This document shows, piece after piece, positions 46,887 through 56,747 of a DNA stretch of 64,000 bases. The notes under the pieces are model-generated. The model worked only from the letters and a program-made list of their open reading frames with translations. It did no database searches and was not told where the DNA came from. Where the stretch lies: NCBI GenBank assembly GCA_026874595.1, contig CM049314.1, positions 27,849,729 through 27,913,728 on the forward strand. The letters are read 5' to 3'. Origin of the DNA: Sipunculus nudus. Taxonomy: Eukaryota > Annelida > Sipuncula > Golfingiida > Sipunculidae. Every line of letters starts with the position of its first letter. The first letter of the stretch is position 1. The position numbers were made by a program, and so were the translations under genes.

Positions 46887-47285
46887 ACACACATTTTTAA
46901 ATACGTATATGCCTCACTACAGGCAAATACGCTCCATACAACTAACGGAAACGGAAAAGCGGATGAAAGGTACAGCGGTCTCACGGAAAACTCCTTTAAA
47001 ACAAGATACAACAACCATAAAACATCTTTCAGACACCCGAAAAAAAGGAAAAGTACGGAACTCAGCAAATACATTTGGGAGCTAAAACATAACAACGTCA
47101 AATTTGAAATACAGTGGAAAATACTCAGAAAAGCCAGATGTAACGTATGCCTGTGGGAGAAATATTTCACTTTGTGTAAACAAAACATGGCCACGCTTAA
47201 CCAAAGCGATGAACTTGTAACAAGTTGTAGACACGCTAACAAATTCCTCCTACGTAAACTCAACACAAAGAGTAATCCAGATTAG
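46887..47285 (+). pseudogene. Penelope-like element GIY-YIG endonuclease, 3-prime end
   Basis: A plus frame of about 132 codons, ending in TAG at 47283-47285, matches the C-terminal GIY-YIG endonuclease of Penelope-like retroelements. It includes a VYAS/RYSGLTEN pair (positions of GIY and YIG), SFKTRYNNHKTSFRHPKKRK, STELSKYIWELKHNNVKFEI, a CNVC pair with LWEKYFTL, and SCRHANKFLLRKLN at the end. This endonuclease nicks target DNA for reverse transcription. It is 5-prime truncated: an in-frame TAA lies at 46884-46886 and the RT domain is absent. YIG has become YSG. A hammerhead ribozyme follows 80 nt downstream, as reported for this class. Confidence 0.85.
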
Positions 47286-47366
47286 GCACGTTGTACAAAT
47301 CCACGTTGTAATAATCACAAACACGCTCTAGTGAACAACAAGTTGTTAAATTACAACCCCTCCAGT

Positions 47367-47423
47367 CATACTGTTCTGAAGAGTGCCGTAAAAACGGTAC
47401 GAAACTAATAAGTCAACACGATG
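47367..47423 (+). ncRNA. Type I hammerhead ribozyme motif (Penelope-associated)
   Basis: All core parts occur in the right order. Core CTGAAGA at 47376-47382. Stem II GTGCCGT (47383-47389) pairs with ACGGTAC (47394-47400) around an AAAA loop. GAAA is at 47401-47404. A short stem III ACT/AGT (47404-47406 with 47411-47413) closes an AATA loop. The cleavage triplet GTC ends at 47414. Stem I pairs AACA (47415-47418) with TGTT (47372-47375) and, beyond a 2x2 internal loop, ATG (47421-47423) with CAT (47367-47369). The short stem III is typical of Penelope-type hammerheads. It lies just downstream of the GIY-YIG frame on the same strand. Activity is predicted from structure only. Confidence 0.85.
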
Positions 47424-47450
47424 TTTACAATCGTTTGATTCCTTAAACAT

Positions 47451-47561
47451 GATATATATATATATATATATATATATTGATACGCTCTGGTTATACTATA
47501 GAGCACTTTGCCATCAGTGCATTGCCAACAGCCTAGAAAGAACAAGTGTAAAAACGTATAT

Positions 47562-47610
<49 letters not shown>
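47451..47610. repeat. Two TA arrays flanking a Penelope-end-like segment
   Basis: TA arrays at 47451-47476 and 47557-47608. Between them the plus strand reads gatacgctctggttatacta and agagcactttgcc-tcagtgcattg. This resembles the minus strand of 63575-63635 (aaacgctctcgtatggcaga, gcactatcgcc), suggesting related element ends. Confidence 0.7.
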
Positions 47611-47611
<1 letters not shown>

Positions 47612-47683
47612 GTAAAGTTACCTTCCGTTGTTAATTGCTCTATGGGCTACAGACTCCGCCAGAGAGATATAACACTGAAATAA

Positions 47684-47749
47684 AACAACACTGTAAATTC
47701 ACGACAGACTGTTTCACGGGATCAACCCGATCATCAGGTGAATGTTGTT
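47684..47749 (-). ncRNA. Type I hammerhead ribozyme motif, opposite strand
   Basis: On the minus strand the core CTGATGA lies at 47737-47731. Stem II is CGGG (47729-47726) with CCCG (47720-47717), loop TTGAT, with a non-canonical U-U closing pair. GAAA is at 47715-47712. Stem III is ACA/TGT (47712-47710 with 47706-47704) around a GTC loop. The cleavage triplet GTC ends at 47703. Stem I pairs GTGAAT (47702-47697) with ATTCAC (47743-47738). After a 7-nt one-sided internal loop it pairs GTTGTT (47689-47684) with AACAAC (47749-47744). The stems are independent of the plus-strand ribozyme, so this is a different family. No GIY-YIG frame is seen upstream on this strand. Confidence 0.82.
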
Positions 47750-47754
47750 AGAAT

Positions 47755-48540
47755 GAAGTGTAGACTCCAAACACGAGTACTTTTCGTATGCAATAACGGT
47801 TTATTGTTTTCTGAAGCATGTTTCTCTTAAGCTACCAAGCACATGCGGCCTTAAGAAAATGGCATTGCATGGCTGCATCTCTTGCATTATATACCTCGAG
47901 CAACGAAGAAAGCAATAGGTGGTAGATACATTCTGAAGGTCATGTAAATATTTAGTGTCGTATTCTCTTGGTGCTAGCTGGTATTTATCTACCGTGGGAA
48001 ATGATAAAGCCAATCAATGTAAACTTTAAGCGTCTGGCTAATTTAACATGACCCTGAATCAGGTACCTCCAGGAATGGCTGGTCAACGCAGGATATACAG
48101 GTGTTGGTTTCGTGGGTTGGGTGTATTACCAATTTTGTTTGGCCGAACGTTACAGTAAAACAGGCAAATATCGTACTTCCAGTGGAAATCAAACATACTA
48201 CACGATCTGTTGTCCAAGTAAATAAATTACAGTTCAAATGTTGCTTAAACATTGAAATTGTCTTACCTGGTTTCCTAAACACTACACTGCCACGTCATGA
48301 TTCCACGTCAGCTCTTGGCTGCCTGGATCTTAATGTCCAATAAGATAACGTATTTACGAAGTGATCGCCACGTGTTAAGTCTGTGTCATATTGTTGAACA
48401 AACAAACCTCGCTTGTTGGGCATTGACGCACGTAAATGTGACAGTAGCTTTGTGTTATACAAAAATACTTCATCAACATATTTTTAATACCATTTTATTT
48501 TCTAATTAATACACCATGCAGATAAATTTGCTTTATATTT
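47755..48540. other. Unassigned non-coding DNA
   Basis: Presumably includes the body or flank of the element ending in the minus-strand hammerhead. Overlapping short frames on both strands have no recognised content. Confidence 0.4.
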
Positions 48541-48549
48541 TATATACAT

Positions 48550-48592
48550 ATATTTATATATATATATATATATATATATAAATATATATATA
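48550..48592. repeat. TA-rich microsatellite
   Basis: Mainly ta repeat with single-base interruptions. Confidence 0.85.
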
Positions 48593-48652
48593 TTGATGTA
48601 TTGGTTTCCTGAAATGAACAACTGCTAAAGTGCTCTATTCTATGACATTTTT

Positions 48653-49174
48653 AGTAAATTTAAGAACCTTTAACAGTATTCTTTTTTGTCGGGATAGATA
48701 CATGTATTTTATGTTACGACGTCAGATTCGACGGGTCATCTGGTGCAAGTGAAAAGTCTGCTTATTTGTTGAGTCTATTCAATGGACAAGATATCCGTTG
48801 ACGCAGTTCAGACCATGTATATAGATTTGTTTATCTATGTGTGTATATATTTGTGTATATATGCATGCGTGTTTTATGTCTGTGTGTATATATGTATATG
48901 CATATGCGCATAAAGTAAATTTAAGAACCTTTAACAGTATTCTTTTTTGTCGGGATAGATACATGTATTTTATGTTACGACGTCAGATTCGACGGGTCAT
49001 CTGGTGCAAGTGAAAAGTCTGCTTATTTGTTGAGTCTATTCAATGGACAAGATATCCGTTGACGCAGTTCAGACCATGTATATAGATTTGTTTATCTATG
49101 TGTGTATACATTTGTGTATATATGCATGCGTGTTTTATGTCTGTGTGTATATATGTATATGCATATGCGCATGT
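48653..49174 (+). repeat. 261-bp near-identical tandem duplication
   Basis: Copy 1 (48653-48913) and copy 2 (48914-49174) both begin agtaaatttaagaaccttta and contain ttgtcgggatagatacatgt and gcatgcgtgttttatgtctg. One substitution was noticed (tgtgtatatatttg versus tgtgtatacatttg), and the junction differs by a base or two. Each copy ends in tgtata-type microsatellite, which continues to about 49260 after copy 2. Confidence 0.93.
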
Positions 49175-50295
49175 GTGTTTATATTTACCTATATACGTAT
49201 AGGTATGTGTTTCTATATTTTAATGTATTTTCGTGTGTATGCATATGAGATGTCTGTATATTGACCCACGCTAGATGTTTGCATTTTTCACACAAACATT
49301 TCACTGCATGCATATGAACCATGAGTCTGCAATAAACATTATCTATATATAAAGGCTATATAAGTTTGAAACAAAATTGTATGGGGTATGTTAACGTAGG
49401 TGGAGTTATTTTTATTTGTTTTTTTTTGCAGATAAAATTCTATAAACTCAGAAAATAAAACACATGAACTTAAATCCGTGTACCATAGTATATCATTCAG
49501 TATGACTTTCAGATTGATAAGCATCCTGGCCCTGTACCAGCAGATGGATTTCGTTCCAAAGCAATTAGGCCCTCAAGGAGAAGTTGGGACAACTATGGTT
49601 CTATTGAACTATAATTTGTCTATGAAATAATGAATTTAACACTTTTTTAGGGGGGGATAAATGACATTTATTATTGTTTACAGGCTATGACCTTTTTGTA
49701 CGGGGTTGTATGGAGTTTCCTCGGGTTGTGATATTAAAATTGTATATATAATATTAATATATATATATATATATATATACACTATTTAAAAACTTCGAAT
49801 TCAAGTCCTTATTCTTAGATAAATGTCAGGTCCAGTTCAATTAACGCTTATTTTATTCATAAAAAAGATCAATATTAATGCATTTTTTTTTTCATTGCAA
49901 ACAGATATTAAGATATCCCGTGTGGTGATACTTAAAAGTCATTAAGAGAGATAAAGCAGCATTTCATTTCTGCTCACCATGTTCCATGTGACACACATTA
50001 TTAGTAATGGGCCTGCGGTAAACATTGTGTGTTTCCTAACTTTATTTATTACTACAAACCTGTCTAATTGCTATGCACACGGAAACAATAAGAATATTTA
50101 CACATATAAGATACTCTAAATATACATTTTACATGTGTACTGTGACATTCATGTTTTAGGGTGGGCATAAAAATACTGACTTCCAAGAGCGGTTTGGAGA
50201 ACCTAAAGAAATGAACATGTTAGTGTACGATAAAGATGTTGGGATAAGACACAAAAGTGTTATGGAAGACAGCGCCGAGTCTAGAATATATGCCT
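49175..50295. other. Non-coding DNA with tgta-type and TA microsatellites
   Basis: Microsatellite tail to about 49260 and a short TA tract at about 49755-49780. No gene recognised. Confidence 0.5.
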
Positions 50296-50299
50296 ACAG

Positions 50300-50960
50300 A
50301 CAGGGTAACATGGCAAGGGGTCATGTGACAACAAAATTAAGGGTGATATGTCAAACTATTCTTGAAATAAATACATAAACGTATTTTACGAATGCATGAT
50401 TGTAGCTGGTGTCAGCTGTCTTGTGTATAAAAAGCTATCCAAGATGAACATGCAAAATTCAGACGGATATATCTAACCACTCCCCTAGATAAATACCTGA
50501 TGGTATTCTACAAATTAGAAACTGTAGGTAGTGCCACCTCTCTGGTGTTTATAAGACTGATAAACATGCATCAGGTTGATCCGGCCGTACACACCTGAGA
50601 TATATGCAATTTACACCATACCGATTTACAAATGGACGATACGTGGAAATGTGGAGGTATCCAAGCTCTATTGACATGCAAAATGTCAGGCTGATAAATC
50701 AAACCAAAACTGAGTAAAAGGCATCGATTTTTTTTTTATACAAAAAGGAAGGTATGTGGTGCCACCTATATATGGACAAGGCCTGCAAAATACATCCATC
50801 CAATCCGTAGATATGTGCAATTCTTTAAAAAAAAATTATGAATGGACCCGACGTGATAACGATTTTGGGTGGCGCTACCAGGCTTGTGTATAAGGTGGAT
50901 GTATCCATTTTCTATGTACGTGCAAAAACTGGAAGGTGTGTCATGCAGTGGGCAATGAAG
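50300..50960. repeat. Degenerate tandem repeat, period about 130 bp, array 2
   Basis: Units share agctatccaagatgaacatg, gcaaaattcag, cggatatatctaacc and gtaggtagtgccacct with array 1 at 44080-44545, plus a gtcttgtgtataa phrase. About four to five units are visible, in the same orientation as array 1. Confidence 0.7.
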
Positions 50961-52073
50961 CATACATCAAAAACTCAATTAGGCTTTGTGGGATAGCACG
51001 TATATTCTATAACCTGTAGAAATAATTTTCCGTGATACATTTCCTTGTATATATTGTTATTCATCAGAGTAAACATAATCCAATTATTCCACACACAAAA
51101 AAAAAAAAAAACTGAAAGGACCATTTATCGTATGCATAACAGAAACATAATTTTGTAAAGACAAACTGAAAACTAATGTCCGAAAATATTTGGAGCCTAA
51201 CCAAATAAACGTCAGCATCATTTTAGTGTCAACTATTTTTATTCACATTTTCTCGGTCATCAAGACCCTATACAAAGAAACAATGATTTTGTAAGCTTCT
51301 AAGAACTTTTTCTATCTGTTAAGATCACCAAATCAAGCAAAATGCAGGGTAAGTTTCCAGACAATCCATGCATAAAAGGGTGCTTTAAAATGTATCTATT
51401 CATAATAGTCCAATTTTAGTAAAAGTTTGTAAATGTCCGTCATTTTCATGAAGAAATGTTCTTGGAAAGCATGGATATCCAGTTTTTTCTTACCTTTTCT
51501 TTTTCGCCTCAAAATAAAATCTCAATGTATAATCGGATCGAATTAAGTGTTTTCATCATCGGCGAACTTTAATAATAATGATAATTATAGTAGTAACAAA
51601 TAATACAACAGCACTTAATACATTAATATACTGTAAGTCATAAAGTCATATAAGATATAACATTTACATAAACCTAGCTGCCATTGGATTTTAACCTTGT
51701 ATTTGTATATTAACACACAAATGTATGCAGTATACATATATCCATATCTAGAGGCAATAAACAAGTGTTGAAACTTGCAATTCATAGTAAGCTGACATTG
51801 TTACTTTTATCTATAAATGTTCCCAACATTTCGAGGACAGATGGATATAAAGATCCTTCCATCTCTCCTCGTATAGGTGTCAAGACCTTTATTTCTAAGC
51901 AGTAATTTCTTAAAACTTAGATCTTCCAGGACCCTTTCAATGTATTCTTGGATTAAAATATTTTATTGCCTGTGTATAGAATATTAAACATGAATTAATA
52001 AATAATTTAGTTATCCTCAGTATTTCTTCTCCTTTTCCCCATAGTCGCCAAACATAACGACTTAAAATGTAAT
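50961..52073. other. Unassigned non-coding DNA
   Basis: Includes an A run at about 51097-51110. The LINE 3-prime untranslated end may occupy the last part, but no poly(A) tail is distinguishable. Confidence 0.4.
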
Positions 52074-52726
52074 TTAAAAGTGTCTATCATTTACCAATGG
52101 GATCCAAATTTTACAAAATTTTCTCCAGAACGACTGTAAGCACTTACATGAGAAAAAATCTGTGTTCCATTGTATCGATTTCAACTTTGCAATAGTCGAA
52201 TGTGGATTATCCTCATGTTTCATGCGGTACATTTTGACTTTGAAAGGAATCACTCTATGCAAAAAGTTGAAATTGAAGTCCTGCAACTTAGCATATTCTA
52301 TAAACTGTTTTAAAAAACATATAGAGGAATTGAATTCCTGTTCTGTAATTAGCTGACTCTTATTCTAGACCCTTAATGCTGTCGTTTTTTAGTTTGAATA
52401 AATTGTTATAATATTATTTACATTTACATTAAGGGTATAATAAATGTCTAGATAATGGTAATTTTATCGTGATATCTATTTCATTTTACGAACTTTGCCA
52501 GACATCAACATCGGTTAGCAACAAAGTTTTCCAGTTCTTTGGTATAAGACTGATGATAGAATAGGAAATTTGTATTTAAATTATATCTTAGATTCAGCTG
52601 ATGCATAAATAAGATTTGTCCTTTATTATCATAAAGATCATATACAAAACGTATTCCTTTTCTATACCAATGTGAATAAAATATAGGTTTTCCCTTTGGT
52701 GACACAGAGATGTAGGGGTTATACAT
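52074..52726 (-). pseudogene. LINE ORF2 C-terminal region
   Basis: The first piece reads YNPYISVSPKGKPIFYSHWY, then KGIRFVYDLYDNKGQILF. The second reads LQDFNFNFLHRVIPFKVKMY and FFSCKCLQSFWRKFCKIW. This matches the post-RT region and zf-RVT-like cysteine region of L1/Tx1-type elements; the first cysteine pair appears mutated (NPHSTIAK). The pieces are separated by about 220 bp of broken frame. Confidence 0.75.
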
Positions 52727-53086
52727 GATTATTTCACGAATTATGTCTTCAGTGCCTGTAGGAGTAGTACGTGTTTTAAGGTCTTTTAGAGCGAATGAAG
52801 AATGTCTTTATAAAACAGCGGGATAAGAGGTGGTACTTTGAAGGAACATCTTTTAGGGACAACATATCTTTTCCCAATTATGCATTTAACATTTCTAATG
52901 TGGGGACCGAATTTCTCATAATACCCCTTATCCAACTTAGTTTTACCGCCTTATCGTGTCTGTAAATCAATCATTATTATGCCTCCATCTTGAATTTTCT
53001 TAATCATTACATTATATTTTATCTGTGGTGGTTTTCCACACCAAATAAAGTCATTTATTATTTTTGCGTGCCAGGACAATGTATTT

Positions 53087-54190
53087 TTATTTTAGTATGT
53101 GGAACATAGACATGCAATAAAGTAACTGTGAGAGCCCTAGTGTTTTAACAATAAGATTTCTTCCGGTAAGTGTAAGATTCCTTTTTTCCCATGATGTGAA
53201 CATTGATTTCATTTTCTTAATTATTTCTTTTATGTTGTGTTCAGAAGTGTCGTTTTCTGTCGGGTAAAATGTAATTGCTAATGTTTTGAATTCCTTTTGG
53301 GTCCATCTCACTGGCAGGTAACCATCCTCTTTATCTACATTGCAACTCAACCATCTCGCTTCTGTTTTATTTACTTTCAGTCCCGCATAGAAGATTTTTT
53401 CCTGACTGTATATCAGCCATAAAATACGTGGTGTCATCTGCAAGTTGCGAGAGTTTAATCTCAATACTGCCTATAATGATTCCTTTAATTGAATTATTTT
53501 TTCTTATATTTATCGCAAGCATTTCCACTGTTATAATATCGATGACAGGGGACATGCTTGACTTACGCCTCTCATGATCTCAAAAAAGGCAGAAAAATAT
53601 CAGTTGTTTTGCAGACAGCTCCTTATATTTGTATACAAGATCTTTGTACATGAAATTAAATATTCAGGAATAACATATTCATTTAACGATTTCCACAGAA
53701 AATCCCATTACAAGGTATCAAACGCCTGTTCAAAATCGTTCAGTAATAGTAAAAAGTCCTTTGAAATAGAAGATTGATTAAGAATGTCTTGTATAATTCT
53801 TATGTTTTCTCCAATATACCTATCCGGAACGAAACCTGTTTGATTTGTATGGATCAATTTTTCGATAGATATGGTTTTAACCTATTTGACAATGCTTTGG
53901 CTAATATTGTATAATCGATTGGTAGAATAGAAATAGGTCGCCCATTTCTTAGTAATTTCTTATTTTTATCTGTGTTGGGATGCAAAGAGAAGACGCCTCG
54001 CTTTTGTTCTACTGATAGAGAACCGTGTTCCTGTGAGTAGATAATACTTTGAAAAAATAAATCTGACAGATCTTCCCAAAAACATAAATAGAAATCTGAT
54101 GTAAAGCCATCCAGTCCTGGGCTTTTACCAGACTGTTTTAGTGCTTTAAAGTATCCTGTAACTGTAAGTGGGTTTTACAATTTAAGGGCG
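53087..54190 (-). pseudogene. LINE reverse transcriptase domain
   Basis: The minus strand reads PGLDGFTSDFYLCFWEDLSD, then RPISILPIDYTILAKALSNR, HTNQTGFVPDRYIGENIRII and LLLNDFEQAFDT. After a break ISQLADD-type text appears as LSQLADDTTYFM (about 53452-53420), the second catalytic block with ADD. Further on come WTQKEFKTLAITFYP and LTLTGRNLIVKTLGLSQLLY. These are non-LTR RT blocks 0-7 of L1-like elements. Several stops and frameshifts intervene. Confidence 0.88.
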
Positions 54191-54702
54191 TCCGTATCGC
54201 AGAGTTTAGTAACATTTGGGTGATTTAAGAAAGGGCATTCTGTATAATCGTGTATGGACGTATTTCTAGTTTTATATAACTGACCGTAGTATTGGCTGCA
54301 TTCATGAAGTATTCTGTTTTTATTATATATCTGTTTTCAATTTACTTCTAAGCAAACAATTTGTTCATTGATCGCATTATGTTTTTCTAATTGAAAAAAA
54401 AGTATTTGGTGTTTTTCTCTCCATACTCATACCAGCAAAGTTTTGATCTCAACATTGCGCCTTTCGTTTAAAAGTTGTATAAATTACCTATATTTTCTTT
54501 AATTTTGGCTATTTTTTTTTTACTTGCAAATCAAAATCTTCAGGATCCTCATTTGTTCTCTCACTTAATATTTTAAAATCCTCTGTAAGTATTTTTTTCA
54601 TTATTCCTTTTTTTTATTTATATTCGTTTCGATTATTGTATCGTGTGGCCTCTTATCTCGCATTTAACTGTATCCCAAACAATATTTTTATTATCTACGT
54701 TT

Positions 54703-55430
54703 TCATATTTTTTTTATCAATTCAGCAAAAAATTGTTTAGTTTGTGTTAGGTACACGTCATCTTTTGGCAGATCGTTATTAAACTTCCAGTAACCTGATC
54801 CTCTATCGTTAGCATAGCTACCTTGAAATACGTCTGTAATTAAGCGATGGTCTGGAAACGTACACGGTATTATTTCTGTAGAAGCGACGAATGACGTTAT
54901 GGCATTTGCTACCAACCAACAATCCAGACGTGATGAGACTCTGGGGTTTTATTTTAATTCCAGTATACATTTTTTCCAGGGTGTAGAGTTCTACATATAT
55001 CGACGAGAGATAAATCATTCATAAGATTCATTAAAGACCTCGCAGCCTGGCTAACTTGTTCTCGCCGTCCCGCTGCTTTATCAAGTTCTGGGTTTAAAAC
55101 TATGTTAAAGTCTCCTCTGATTATAAAATTACATGGTTCTTAAATATCTAGATGACATCGTAATTTCTGTATAAATGATAACTGGTCTTTCGAGTGATCC
55201 TTTGTGGAAAAATATTGATTAATCAATGTAAATGGAACCTCATCTATTGTGCACGTTATTATCAAAAGGCGACCTTGGGGATCTTTTTCACTCTTTAAAA
55301 CATTAATATTAAGGTCAATTGTTATAATAAAATTGCAACCCCCTGCTATTATTCTGTCCATGAGAATACAGTATTTCTGTACCCCATTCATGCGCCCATG
55401 CATTTTCGTCTAAAATGTTTAAATGCTGAA
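54703..55430 (-). pseudogene. LINE endonuclease domain
   Basis: Frames in order show NAWAHEWGTEILYSHGQNNS, then DPQGRLLIITCTIDEVPF and LINQYFSTKDHSKDQLSF. IIRGDFNIVLNPELDKAAG follows, with the GDFN catalytic motif at 55104-55115. After it come RLDCWLVANAITSF and a PDHRLITDVF motif matching the terminal S-D-H box, with Ser replaced by Pro. Frameshifts near 55320, 55140 and 54960 and a stop before NKTPESHH interrupt it. Confidence 0.82.
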
Positions 55431-55520
55431 GGCCCTGGACAGTCGAGAGGAAAAGGTTCGATCCCCGGCGTGGCCATGTGGGTGGGTTGTGGTGACCCGT
55501 ACACTCCGGATTTTCCGGTT
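55431..55520 (+). repeat. SINE-like fragment with a B box
   Basis: ggttcgatccc at 55455-55465 is a consensus RNA polymerase III B box (GGTTCGANNCC) followed by ccggcgtggcc. No good A box is found upstream, so it looks like a 5-prime truncated tRNA-derived SINE. It lies exactly where the minus-strand LINE homology begins. Confidence 0.4.
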
Positions 55521-56274
55521 TCAAAAACCTCTAGGCACTACCAAATGCCTTCATCTAAGCCAAAAAGAGTGCACTTATTAGCTGTAATAACTATTTTACA
55601 ATCCATGTAAAATACATAAAGTTTAGAATTAACGCCTAGTTTAAAATTAAATATACAACTGTCATTCTGTTAACATTACTGGATAAACATTCTCGTGGTA
55701 TAAATATTATTAATTTAAGATCCCTGTAAAGCTTCAGAGAAGACCTTTCTTGATAACAACACAGGTCCTGTAGGAATTCCATTACGCAGTTCCATTTTTA
55801 TCGCAAACCTTAAAATAAGTGTTAAGCAAGGGTTCTCTCTACGTGTAATATAGTGTAATAAAAGATACAACTTACGTTTATTCCAGTACATTATAATATG
55901 CTTTATTTGAAGAGAAATTCTTCATTAGTTGCTCATAATTGACAGAATAGAGAAAATGATTGAATTATTGCGGGCTTCCCTATATTCCATTTTTTGTTGT
56001 CATGCGCTATTGACCTACGCTCGACACCTCGATTGAGTTGAAAGGGAATGAACGATTGCAAGGTTTCATGCTGATGAGCAAATGGTAATGAATTAAAAGC
56101 AATGACATAATGATTATTGTTGTATATAAGCAAAGTTTAAACAAGATTATGTTCGGAAACGACTATTCCAATTGAAGTCTGGACTATCGTGACTCATTAC
56201 ACCTGTTTAGTCATTCTTTATCTAACTGACCTTAGACACTACGTTAGCGCAAAGCTTGTCTACATATATTTTTA
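55521..56274. other. Unassigned non-coding DNA
   Basis: No gene or repeat recognised between the LINE and the Ngaro-like element. Confidence 0.4.
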
Positions 56275-56345
56275 AGCAAATCTAAGTCACAACAAACAAG
56301 TAAACAGTATATAATTTATTTATAACATAAAAATAAATTATAATG
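56275..56345 (-). repeat. Split direct repeat B2
   Basis: agcaaatctaagtcacaaca then gtaaacagtatataatttat; matches B1 at 56553-56627 in the same orientation with a few differences. Confidence 0.8.
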
Positions 56346-56444
56346 TGCTTTATCCATGCCCAGTGCTTCACCATCACCGAACCGTCTTAACCTAGGTACC
56401 ATGATCATTCATATATGATAAATACGATTAATATATTACCAATT

Positions 56445-56548
56445 AGCACCTAGCATGAATAAGTTACCGTAAGCGACCTGGCGCCTACGAAGTGTAGCTA
56501 ACCGCCGCAGGCGGCAGCACATGCAGTTTAATTGTTCTGTGACCACTA
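56445..56548 (-). repeat. Split direct repeat A2
   Basis: agcacctagcatgaataagt, then ccgtaagcgacctggcgcct and accgccgcaggcggcagcac; matches A1 at 60472-60575. Contains the small hairpin gccgc-ag-gcggc. Confidence 0.88.
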
Positions 56549-56552
56549 TTTC

Positions 56553-56627
56553 AGCAAATCTACGTCACAAAAAACCAAGAAAACAGTATATAATTTATTT
56601 ATAACATAAATAATTTAGATTATAACA
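56553..56627 (-). repeat. Split direct repeat B1
   Basis: agcaaatctacgtcacaaaa then acagtatataatttatttat; same text as B2 and almost abutting A2, as expected in the B1-A2-B2 cassette. Confidence 0.8.
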
Positions 56628-56747
56628 AGAGTATAACCTTAATACCAAAAAGAGAAACAAGTAAAAAAGACTTGGCCTGTATGACATGCCCATCTGAAGA
56701 TGAGAATACAGGAAATAAAAGCACATGAATAAGCAAATAAAAACTAA

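Larger units (their letters stand above)
52074..55430 (-). mobile_element. Decayed L1-like LINE (endonuclease, RT, C-terminal Zn region)
   Basis: In minus orientation the order is apurinic-type endonuclease (55430-54703), reverse transcriptase (about 54190-53087), then a C-terminal zf-RVT-type region (52726-52074). This is the ORF2 order of L1/Tx1-like elements. It is 5-prime truncated within the endonuclease (the first visible peptide is LDENAWAHEWGTEILYSHGQ), beside a SINE-like B box. ORF1 is absent. At least six frame breaks or stops separate the pieces, so it is inactive. Confidence 0.85.

Noticed and set aside
46868-47266. 132-codon minus-strand frame
   Set aside because: Antisense shadow of the Penelope-type GIY-YIG frame on the plus strand; its own translation has no recognisable domain.
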